A stretch of DNA of 7,012 nt from Bacillota bacterium (GTDB lineage Bacteria; Bacillota; Clostridia; Peptostreptococcales; Anaerovoracaceae). Location: contig JABUTE010000119.1 of the NCBI GenBank assembly GCA_021443825.1, positions 1 through 7,012 of the forward strand, given 5' to 3'. Shown in pieces: positions 1 through 4,844 of the stretch (positions are counted from its first letter, which is position 1; every line of letters begins with the position of its first letter). The translations under genes and the position numbers were made by a program. The notes under the pieces are model-generated. The model saw only the letters and a program-made list of their open reading frames with translations. It searched no databases and was not told the DNA's origin.

Positions 1-330
1 CAGCGAAAAGACTGACAAAAGGAAAAAACTTGCAATTACGGATATCAGGCATCTGATTGTTCCCGTCCATAATCCCAGGCCCATTAATACAAGTCCATCA
101 CCGGGCCCGATATCTTCTTCAAAAGCAATGCTGCATAAAAACATAATTATTCCGGGAATAAAAGAATACATAATTCCACTGTTTTCACAAGTCACCAGGG
201 AAAATATGAAGCCTGCTGCCATATATGAAATAACAAGTAACGAAGATATATGTTTTCGGGAGATGTCCTCCAGTGACAACAGAAATAAAATCACCAGACT
301 AACCGCATCTTGAACAGGCAGAATATCCAT
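1..330 (-). CDS. Prepilin peptidase, A24 (TadV/CpaA/type IV leader peptidase) family, C-terminus beyond window
   Basis: This reading frame is open from an ATG at 330 to the left edge (110 codons). It encodes a very hydrophobic protein with two aspartates placed as in A24 aspartyl prepilin peptidases. The first, D22, lies in LEDISRKHISS, like the family's D-x3-R-x-I motif. The second, D78, lies in GPGD (75-78), the family's GxGD motif, followed by LVLMGLGLWTG. Hydrophobic segments lie at about 10-20, 31-47, 53-70 and 80-110. Family members are membrane proteases that cut leader peptides from type IV or Flp/Tad pilins. The small size and lack of an N-terminal methylase domain suggest the Tad/CpaA type. 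The start is set by AAGGAGG nine bases upstream. The gene overlaps the preceding ORF by 32 bases, so translation is probably coupled. Family assignment rests on motifs only; no pilin or Tad ATPase gene is visible in the window. Confidence 0.72.
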   Translation of the reverse strand, partial: MDILPVQDAVSLVILFLLSLEDISRKHISSLLVISYMAAGFIFSLVTCENSGIMYSFIPGIIMFLCSIAFEEDIGPGDGLVLMGLGLWTGTIRCLISVIASFFLLSVFSL

Positions 331-1369
331 TATCAAGAGCCTCCTTAAGAGTAATGATATTGACAGTTCTTTTTAAGGAAGGGCAGTCACTTTCGGAATG
401 ATATTTTGATCCTTCCCAGGTTATATATACAACTCCCGAATATGCTCTTTTGCAGCGTTCACAGGGATAGTATTTTCCCCCTGAATTATTACGTTTAACA
501 ACAAGTTCATCATAATCGATACAAACGGGAGTAGTTTTAAGATAAATGCAGTCAGAAGAATTGTGATATTTACTGCCGCTTAATGTGACATAAACATATT
601 CTTCCATCAGAAGGTCTTTGAACGCATGCAGGGTGCTGTAGGCAACGCCCTCGGTCAGCTTCAATACGATATTGCCGGTAAAGCCGTCGCACACCAGCAC
701 ATCGGCAGCGCCGGCCGGGATCTCGCGTGCTTCCACATTTCCGATGAAATTAAGGCCCGACTCCTTCAGCAGCCGGTAAGCCTCTTTCAGCATTTCGGTG
801 CCCTTGGTCTCTTCGGTTCCGATGTTGATCAGCCCGACCCGGGGCGCTTCGATTCCGAAGGCTGTCTTCATATATACAGTGCCCATCCTGGCAAAGCCCA
901 GCAGATGGGATGCCTTGCACTCCGCATTGGCGCCGGCATCCACCAGAAGGGAAAAGCCGGGAGCGGAGATATTGGGCAGCGGGTAAACGATGGCCGGACG
1001 GTCGACGCCGTCCAGTCTTCCCAGATGCATCAAAGAGCCCACCATCAGCGCGCCGGTATTGCCGGCGGAAAGAGCCGCATCGGCCTCCCCGTCTCTTACC
1101 ATATCGATGGCAGTCAGCATGGAGGAATTCTTTTTTCTTCGGATCGCCTGCACAGGATGATCATCGCCCTCGATGACCTCCTCTGCATGACGCACCACGA
1201 TCTGGCCGGGTTCGTAGCGGCCTTCATATTGATCAAGCTCTGCCTGGACCTGCTCTTCTCTTCCGACGAGGATCAGCTGGGCATCCACCCGGTCGCAGGC
1301 GTGCACGGCGCCTTTAACGATCTCTGCGGGAGCATTGTCGCCGCCCATGGCATCAATTGCGATTCTCAT
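299..1369 (-). CDS. plsX: PlsX (acyl-ACP:phosphate acyltransferase) lacking its C-terminus, fused in frame to two Cys/His modules
   Basis: PlsX makes acyl-phosphate from acyl-ACP and phosphate, for PlsY in phosphatidic acid synthesis. Residues 1-257 are clear PlsX: DAMGGDNAP near the N-terminus, AIRRKKNSSM, SAGNTGALM, VGLINIGTEETKGTE, NFIGNVEAREI and VCDGFTGNIVLKLTEG. The family is normally about 330 residues. The last ~75, including the conserved D-Y-x-E-Y-G-G-A and K-A-H-G-S motifs, are missing. In their place are 99 AT-rich-encoded residues made of two similar modules (about 258-312 and 313-356). Each has G-S-K-Y-H, then D-C, then L-K, then a closing C-x2-C, as in small zinc-binding modules. 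PlsX activity is therefore doubtful. An ATG also exists at 1381, but the one at 1369 gives the canonical MRIAIDAMGG start with GGAG six bases upstream. The ORF overlaps the following prepilin peptidase gene. PlsX identity is near certain; whether the fusion is real is not. Confidence 0.85.
   Translation of the reverse strand: MRIAIDAMGGDNAPAEIVKGAVHACDRVDAQLILVGREEQVQAELDQYEGRYEPGQIVVRHAEEVIEGDDHPVQAIRRKKNSSMLTAIDMVRDGEADAALSAGNTGALMVGSLMHLGRLDGVDRPAIVYPLPNISAPGFSLLVDAGANAECKASHLLGFARMGTVYMKTAFGIEAPRVGLINIGTEETKGTEMLKEAYRLLKESGLNFIGNVEAREIPAGAADVLVCDGFTGNIVLKLTEGVAYSTLHAFKDLLMEEYVYVTLSGSKYHNSSDCIYLKTTPVCIDYDELVVKRNNSGGKYYPCERCKRAYSGVVYITWEGSKYHSESDCPSLKRTVNIITLKEALDNGYSACSRCG
340..346 (-). 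promoter_or_regulatory. Ribosome binding site of the prepilin peptidase gene
   Basis: On the minus strand AAGGAGG sits nine bases before the ATG at 330. It lies inside the coding sequence of the upstream ORF. It fixes the start of the prepilin peptidase and fits translational coupling to that ORF. Confidence 0.65.
596..607 (-). other. Junction between plsX-derived and foreign, AT-rich sequence
   Basis: Up to about this point (FKDLLMEE on the minus strand) the protein follows PlsX. From YVYVTLSGSKYH onward it does not. Base composition and codon choice change at the same place: C/G-ending codons before it, A/T-rich codons after it, continuing to the left edge. No inverted repeats, target-site duplications or transposase remnants are visible here. 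Exact placement is uncertain by several bases. Confidence 0.7.
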
Positions 1370-1375
1370 ACCGTT

Positions 1376-1379
1376 CTCC
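1376..1379 (-). promoter_or_regulatory. plsX ribosome binding site supporting the start at 1369
   Basis: GGAG lies six bases before the ATG at 1369. The ATG at 1381 is preceded only by A-rich sequence without a good Shine-Dalgarno. The downstream start is therefore preferred, and it also matches the usual PlsX N-terminus. Confidence 0.5.
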
Positions 1380-1411
1380 ATTCATTTCTATTTTTTGCAT
1401 AACAAATCCCG

Positions 1412-1434
1412 ATACAAAAAATATATCGTTGTAT
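1412..1434. repeat. Inverted repeat at the plsX promoter start, possible operator
   Basis: ATACAA (1412-1417) and TTGTAT (1429-1434) form perfect 6-bp arms around an 11-base AT-rich centre. The repeat touches the plsX -10 and covers the expected start site, a typical repressor position. The sequence does not resemble the FapR or FabT operators that I know, so no regulator is named. Confidence 0.3.
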
Positions 1435-1461
1435 TTTATCATATATGCCCATGAAATACAA
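1433..1461 (-). promoter_or_regulatory. Candidate sigma-A promoter of plsX
   Basis: The minus strand reads TTGTAT (-35, 1456-1461), a 17-base spacer, then TAAAAT (-10, 1433-1438; five of six consensus bases). Transcription would start near 1426, leaving a leader of about 57 bases before the plsX start. The -35 is a weak match to TTGACA. An overlapping TATGAT is an alternative -10. Confidence 0.5.
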
Positions 1462-1583
1462 GAAATCCCTGCTTTTCCACCGATTCTTCACCGGACAGCA
1501 CAAGCGAAAAACGCTGCCCCGGGCCGCCCTGATTAACAGAACCTGTTTCGCAAAAAAACCGCGTGCATTTTTGTATTTGCAGG

Positions 1584-1592
1584 TGTTATAAT
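1584..1592 (+). promoter_or_regulatory. Candidate upstream promoter P1 (extended -10) for nrdD
   Basis: TGTTATAAT contains a perfect TATAAT (1587-1592) preceded by TG at the extended -10 position. No good -35 lies 17 bases upstream, which an extended -10 can tolerate. Transcription would start near 1599, giving a leader of about 280 bases that runs through all three NrdR-like sites. Confidence 0.45.
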
Positions 1593-1634
1593 AGCCCCCG
1601 GCACGGTGACAAAAAAAAGCTGCGCTCTTCTGAT

Positions 1635-1650
1635 TTACATAATATTGTGT
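1635..1650 (+). promoter_or_regulatory. NrdR-box-like site 1 (weaker)
   Basis: TTACATAATATTGTGT agrees with the NrdR consensus as I recall it (ACACWATATATWGTGT) at 12 of 16 positions. It begins 47 bp before site 2, which is not a whole number of helical turns, so it may be a lesser site or chance. Confidence 0.35.
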
Positions 1651-1681
1651 TATCAGTATTTTGTATAAAAGATCTTCAAAA

Positions 1682-1697
1682 AAACTATATATCGTGT
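1682..1697 (+). promoter_or_regulatory. NrdR box 2
   Basis: AAACTATATATCGTGT matches the NrdR consensus at 14 of 16 positions, with the full central CTATATAT core. NrdR is the ATP/dATP-sensing repressor of ribonucleotide reductase genes and usually binds two boxes about three helical turns apart. The next box starts exactly 32 bp downstream. Confidence 0.62.
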
Positions 1698-1708
1698 CAG
1701 ATATGGTC

Positions 1709-1737
1709 TTGTATTTCTATATCTTGTGTGTTATATT
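1709..1737 (+). promoter_or_regulatory. Candidate main nrdD promoter P2
   Basis: TTGTAT (1709-1714), a 17-base spacer, then TATATT (1732-1737; five of six consensus bases). The start would be near 1744, giving a leader of about 139 bases. Its overlap with NrdR box 3 supports it as the regulated promoter. Confidence 0.5.
1714..1729 (+). promoter_or_regulatory. NrdR box 3, inside the nrdD-proximal promoter
   Basis: TTTCTATATCTTGTGT matches the NrdR consensus at 12 of 16 positions. It starts 32 bp after box 2 and fills most of the spacer between the -35 and -10 of promoter P2. A repressor bound here would block RNA polymerase. Confidence 0.58.
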
Positions 1738-1751
1738 TTAATCGCTCGGCA

Positions 1752-1799
1752 AGGTGACGGGTCCGCAGAAGCCTGTTTCTCACCTGAAAAAGCAACCCG
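1752..1799 (+). promoter_or_regulatory. Structured nrdD leader, possible H-type pseudoknot
   Basis: AGGTGA (1752-1757) pairs perfectly with TCACCT (1780-1785). The next bases CGGGT (1758-1762), inside that loop, pair perfectly with ACCCG (1795-1799) outside it, which would make an H-type pseudoknot. A competing nested fold pairs CGGG (1758-1761) with CCTG (1772-1775). I do not recognise a known riboswitch class. The pairings can be seen in the sequence; a regulatory role is inference. Confidence 0.3.
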
Positions 1800-1824
1800 C
1801 AAATACTTTTTCGTATTTGTTTTT
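1800..1824 (+). terminator. Weak terminator-like hairpin in the nrdD leader
   Basis: CAAATAC (1800-1806) and GTATTTG (1813-1819) form a perfect 7-bp stem with a 6-base loop, followed directly by TTTTT (1820-1824). The stem has only two G-C pairs, so it would be a weak terminator or pause site. It begins one base after the candidate pseudoknot and lies 58 bases before nrdD, where attenuation could act. Confidence 0.35.
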
Positions 1825-1882
1825 ATACCCGATCTTTTTCCATTCCGAAACCATTCCAATCGAACATTATAGGGAGTAATTT

Positions 1883-4084
1883 ATGAACGTTATCAAGAGA
1901 AACGGCACCGAAGATATCTTCCATATCGAGAAGATCGAAGCAGCCATCGAAAAGGCAAACATGAGCGTTCCCGAAGACGAGAGAATGACCGCCATGCAGA
2001 TCAAAAGGATCGCAGAAAGCGTCGAATTTTCCTGCACCAAAATGGGCCGCTCTCCTTCCGTCGAAGAGATCCAGGACCTGGTCGAATACCAGATCATGGC
2101 CCACGGTGCCTACGAGGTCGCCAAGAGCTACATCACCTATCGCTACACCCGCTCTCTCGTGCGCAAGTCCAACACCACCGACGACAAGATCCTTTCCCTC
2201 ATCGAGCTGAACAACGAAGAGGCCAAGCAGGAAAACTCCAACAAGAACCCGGTCGTCAACTCCACCCAGCGCGACTATATGGCCGGTGAAGTCTCCCGCG
2301 ATATCACCGAGCGTATCCTGCTGCCCCAGGAGATCGTCGACGCCCACAGAGAAGGCATCCTCCATTTCCACGATGCCGACTACTACGCACAGCACATGCA
2401 CAATTGCGATCTGGTCAACCTGGAAGACATGCTGCAGAACGGCACCGTCATCACCGGCACCCTGATCGAGCGTCCCCACAGCTTCTCTACCGCCTGCAAC
2501 ATCGCCACCCAGATCATCGCGCAGGTCGCCTCCAACCAGTACGGCGGCCAGTCCATCAGCCTTACCCACCTGGCACCCTTCGTCGACGTAAGCCGTCAGA
2601 AGATCCGCAAGCAGGTCATCGCCGAGATGGAAGAGGTCGGCTGCAAGCTCACCGAAGAGCAGATGAGCAACATGATCGAAAACCGTCTGAAGGAAGAGAT
2701 CTGCAAGGGCGTACAGACCATCCAGTATCAGGTCGTCACCCTGCTGACCACCAACGGACAGGCTCCCTTCATCACCCTGTTCATGTATCTGAACGAGGCG
2801 CGCAACGAGCAGGAAAAGGCCGACCTGGCCCTGATCATCGAAGAGATGCTCAACCAGCGCTACCAGGGCGTCAAGAACGAATCCGGCGTCTGGGTAACAC
2901 CCGCCTTCCCCAAGCTGATCTACGTTCTGGAAGAAGACAACATCACCGAAGATTCCAAGTACTGGTATCTGACCAAGCTGGCCGCCAAGTGCACCGCCCG
3001 CCGCATGGTTCCCGACTACATCTCCGAAAAGAAGATGCTGGAGCTGAAGGGCGATGTCTATGTATGCATGGGCTGCCGCTCCTTCCTGACTCCCGACCGC
3101 TTTACCGATGTCGGCATCGGCAACGTTGCCAACGCTACCAACTACGAGCCCGGAAAGCATAAGTACTACGGCCGCTTCAACCAGGGCGTCGTTACCATCA
3201 ATCTGGTCGACGTAGCCCTCTCCTCCGGCGGAAATACCGAAAAGTTCTGGAGCATCTTCGAGGAGCGTCTGGAGCTTTGCCACCGCGCACTCCGCTGCCG
3301 CCACGAAAGACTGCTGGGAACTCCCTCCGATGTCGCTCCCATCCTGTGGCAGTACGGTGCTCTGGCCCGCTTAAACAAGGGCGAAACCATCGACAAGCTG
3401 CTGTATAACGGCTACTCCACCCTCTCTCTTGGCTACGCAGGTCTTTATGAATGCGTCAAGTACATGACCGGAAAGAGCCACACCGATCCGGATGCCACTC
3501 CCTTCGCGCTGGATGTAATGCAGAAGATGAACGACAAGTGCGCTGAGTGGAAGAAGGCCGAGAACATCGATTACTCCCTCTACGGCACGCCGCTGGAATC
3601 CACCACCTACAAGTTCGCCAAGTGCCTGCAGCGCCGCTTCGGCGTCATCGACGGCATCAACGACAAGGGCTACATCACCAACAGCTATCACGTTCACGTA
3701 ACCGAACACATCAACGCCTTCGAAAAGCTGAAGTTCGAATCTCAGTTCCAGGCTCTGTCTCCTGGCGGCGCCATCAGCTATGTTGAGGTTCCCGACATGA
3801 AGGATAACCTGGATGCCGTTCTTGAGGTCATGAAGTTCATCTACGAAAACATCATCTACGCCGAGCTGAATACCAAGAGCGACTATTGCCAGGTATGCGG
3901 CTGGGACGGCGAGATCGAGATCGTCGAGGATGCCGAAGGCAAGCTGGTCTGGAGATGCCCCAATTGCGGCAACACCGATCAGAACAAGATGAATGTTGCC
4001 CGCCGCACCTGCGGCTACATCGGCACCCAGTTCTGGAATCAGGGCCGCACCCAGGAGATCCAGGACCGCGTTCTGCATCTGTAA
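1883..4084 (+). CDS. nrdD: Anaerobic (class III) ribonucleoside-triphosphate reductase, catalytic subunit
   Basis: NrdD reduces ribonucleoside triphosphates to deoxyribonucleotides without oxygen, using a glycyl radical and, in the family, usually formate as reductant. The 733-residue protein is full length. An ATP-cone (about 3-95) would bind ATP/dATP for overall activity control. The barrel follows, with HFHDADYYAQHMHNCDLVNL near 150-180 and the active-site segment CMGCRSFLTPD (C395, C398; C398 is the likely thiyl-radical cysteine). The C-terminus carries a zinc site of two C-x2-C pairs (C669/C672 and C692/C695) and the glycyl radical loop RRTCGYIG with the radical glycine at G711. The start has AGGGAG six bases upstream. 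Codons are strongly biased to C-ending forms, which suggests high expression. nrdG follows 61 bases downstream across a terminator. The NrdR-like boxes upstream fit dATP-linked repression. Identity is secure. Confidence 0.97.
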   Translation: MNVIKRNGTEDIFHIEKIEAAIEKANMSVPEDERMTAMQIKRIAESVEFSCTKMGRSPSVEEIQDLVEYQIMAHGAYEVAKSYITYRYTRSLVRKSNTTDDKILSLIELNNEEAKQENSNKNPVVNSTQRDYMAGEVSRDITERILLPQEIVDAHREGILHFHDADYYAQHMHNCDLVNLEDMLQNGTVITGTLIERPHSFSTACNIATQIIAQVASNQYGGQSISLTHLAPFVDVSRQKIRKQVIAEMEEVGCKLTEEQMSNMIENRLKEEICKGVQTIQYQVVTLLTTNGQAPFITLFMYLNEARNEQEKADLALIIEEMLNQRYQGVKNESGVWVTPAFPKLIYVLEEDNITEDSKYWYLTKLAAKCTARRMVPDYISEKKMLELKGDVYVCMGCRSFLTPDRFTDVGIGNVANATNYEPGKHKYYGRFNQGVVTINLVDVALSSGGNTEKFWSIFEERLELCHRALRCRHERLLGTPSDVAPILWQYGALARLNKGETIDKLLYNGYSTLSLGYAGLYECVKYMTGKSHTDPDATPFALDVMQKMNDKCAEWKKAENIDYSLYGTPLESTTYKFAKCLQRRFGVIDGINDKGYITNSYHVHVTEHINAFEKLKFESQFQALSPGGAISYVEVPDMKDNLDAVLEVMKFIYENIIYAELNTKSDYCQVCGWDGEIEIVEDAEGKLVWRCPNCGNTDQNKMNVARRTCGYIGTQFWNQGRTQEIQDRVLHL

Positions 4085-4101
4085 CGAATAAACCATCTCA
4101 G

Positions 4102-4132
4102 AAGGTGCTGCCAAACGGCGGCACCTTTTTTT
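4102..4132 (+). terminator. Intrinsic terminator between nrdD and nrdG
   Basis: An 11-bp stem (4102-4112 with 4117-4127, one G-U pair) closes a 4-base AAAC loop and runs into seven T residues (4126-4132). The nrdG Shine-Dalgarno starts two bases after the T-run. Readthrough must supply nrdG, because I see no promoter between the hairpin and nrdG. Confidence 0.85.
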
Positions 4133-4145
4133 CAGGAGGAGCATC

Positions 4146-4706
4146 ATGCATTACAGTACCATCAAGGATTGCGATATCGCCAACGGCGAGGGCGTGCGCA
4201 TCAGCCTTTTCGTTTCGGGCTGCACCAACCATTGCGAAAACTGCTTTCAGCCCGAGACCTGGGCTTTTGATTACGGGCAGCCCTTTACCAAAGAGACCGA
4301 AGATGAGCTGCTCCGTCTGCTCAGCCCGTCGTTCATCAAGGGTCTTACTCTGCTGGGGGGAGAGCCTATGGAGCCGGAAAATCAGCGTGGCCTGCTGCCC
4401 TTTTTAAAGCGTGTTCGCAAAGAGCTGCCCCAAAAGAATATCTGGTGCTATACCGGCTTTACCCTGGAGCAGCTGCAGACCGACGGCAGCCATCCCCGCT
4501 GCGAGGTGACCGATGAGATGCTGCAGCAGATCGATGTGCTGGTCGACGGCCGGTTTGTCGAGGCCTTAAAGAACCTTTCGCTGCGGTTTCGAGGCTCTTC
4601 CAACCAGCGTCTGATCAATCTGCCCGAGACCTTAAGGACCGGCTCAGTAGTGCTGCTGCCCAACCTGGACAGAACCCTCTCCACCGATCAGAATTCGAAA
4701 CGGTAA
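4146..4706 (+). CDS. nrdG: Anaerobic ribonucleotide reductase activating protein (radical SAM)
   Basis: NrdG is the activase that uses a [4Fe-4S] cluster and S-adenosylmethionine to generate the glycyl radical on NrdD. The cluster motif C-x3-C-x2-C is present as C26, C30 and C33 (GCTNHCENCF). The SAM-binding GGEP motif is at 71-74. The family ending DGRFVEALKN...LRFRGSSNQRLI is also seen. Its 186 residues are within the usual range, with a C-terminal tail somewhat longer than typical. AGGAGG (4134-4139) sits six bases before the ATG. The gene follows nrdD on the same strand but lies behind a strong terminator, so expression below nrdD is likely. That suits an activase needed in less than equal amounts. 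The coding sequence is less codon-biased than nrdD. Identity is secure. Confidence 0.95.
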   Translation: MHYSTIKDCDIANGEGVRISLFVSGCTNHCENCFQPETWAFDYGQPFTKETEDELLRLLSPSFIKGLTLLGGEPMEPENQRGLLPFLKRVRKELPQKNIWCYTGFTLEQLQTDGSHPRCEVTDEMLQQIDVLVDGRFVEALKNLSLRFRGSSNQRLINLPETLRTGSVVLLPNLDRTLSTDQNSKR

Positions 4707-4762
4707 TTCGGCGATGCCCGACTTCGGACGCGCTGCCTACAGACCTTCCCTTTGATCCCACG

Positions 4763-4797
4763 AAAAAACTCCGCCCGGAAAACGAGCGGAGTTTTGA
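4763..4797. terminator. Bidirectional intrinsic terminator between nrdG and the convergent minus-strand gene
   Basis: AAAACTCCGC (4765-4774) and GCGGAGTTTT (4786-4795) form a perfect 10-bp stem with an 11-base loop. The plus strand leaves it through TTTTGATTT. The minus strand leaves it through six T residues (complement of 4763-4768). It can therefore end transcription from nrdG and from the gene that stops at 4845. Confidence 0.85.
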
Positions 4798-4809
4798 TTT
4801 GCAATAACG

Positions 4810-4827
4810 CCGGCAGAACCCTGCCGG
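4810..4827. repeat. Short GC-rich hairpin before the convergent gene end
   Basis: CCGGCAG (4810-4816) and CTGCCGG (4821-4827) are perfect 7-bp arms around AACC. Neither side has a T-run, so it is not a standard terminator. It may stabilise the 3' end of the minus-strand transcript or help the nearby terminator. Confidence 0.5.
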
Positions 4828-4844
4828 GTTCACGCCAATCGTCT

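Larger units (their letters stand above)
1599..1758 (+). repeat. Imperfect direct repeat CGGCA(C/A)GGTGAC after each promoter
   Basis: CGGCACGGTGAC (1599-1610) and CGGCAAGGTGAC (1747-1758) agree at 11 of 12 positions. Each lies just after a candidate -10, and each is preceded by TTGTATTT and by GTGTTATA. This looks like an old partial duplication of a promoter plus the first transcribed bases, with about 10 extra bases in the second copy. Confidence 0.45.
1382..1882. other. Divergent intergenic regulatory region between plsX and nrdD
   Basis: About 500 bases without a convincing gene. The left part (1382-1461) holds the plsX promoter and an inverted repeat. The stretch 1462-1570 is more GC-rich and I see nothing definite in it. 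The right part (1571-1882) holds two candidate promoters reading toward nrdD, three NrdR-box-like sites, a repeated 12-mer and a structured leader with a U-rich hairpin. The only sizeable plus-strand ORF here (1563-1757) runs straight through these sites and has no Shine-Dalgarno, so it is not called. Confidence 0.7.

Noticed and set aside
128..313. 61-codon plus-strand open frame at the left end
   Set aside because: It lies opposite the prepilin peptidase, whose catalytic motifs and strong ribosome binding site are on the minus strand.
590..610. Insertion sequence or integron-type boundary at the plsX junction
   Set aside because: No terminal inverted repeats, target duplication, attachment site or recombinase gene could be seen; only a composition and homology switch.
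626..1402. 258-codon plus-strand open frame antisense to plsX
   Set aside because: It lies opposite conserved PlsX motifs, has no Shine-Dalgarno at its start, and shows no family resemblance.
1412..1434. FapR operator at the plsX promoter
   Set aside because: FapR commonly controls plsX in Bacillus, but this repeat does not match the FapR operator that I know, so only an unnamed inverted repeat is reported.
1563..1757. 64-codon plus-strand open frame in the nrdD upstream region as a leader peptide
   Set aside because: It has no ribosome binding site, its start lies before the P1 promoter -10, and it runs through the NrdR-like sites and promoters.
1823..3304. 493-codon open frame antisense to nrdD
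   Set aside because: It is the shadow of nrdD's strong C-ending codon bias. The product is a low-complexity D/V/L/G-rich string with no family motif, and the sense strand encodes an unmistakable NrdD.
3371..4147. 258-codon open frame antisense to the end of nrdD
   Set aside because: Same cause as the longer antisense frame: an Ala/Val/Leu/Asp-rich shadow opposite the zinc and glycyl-radical region of nrdD.
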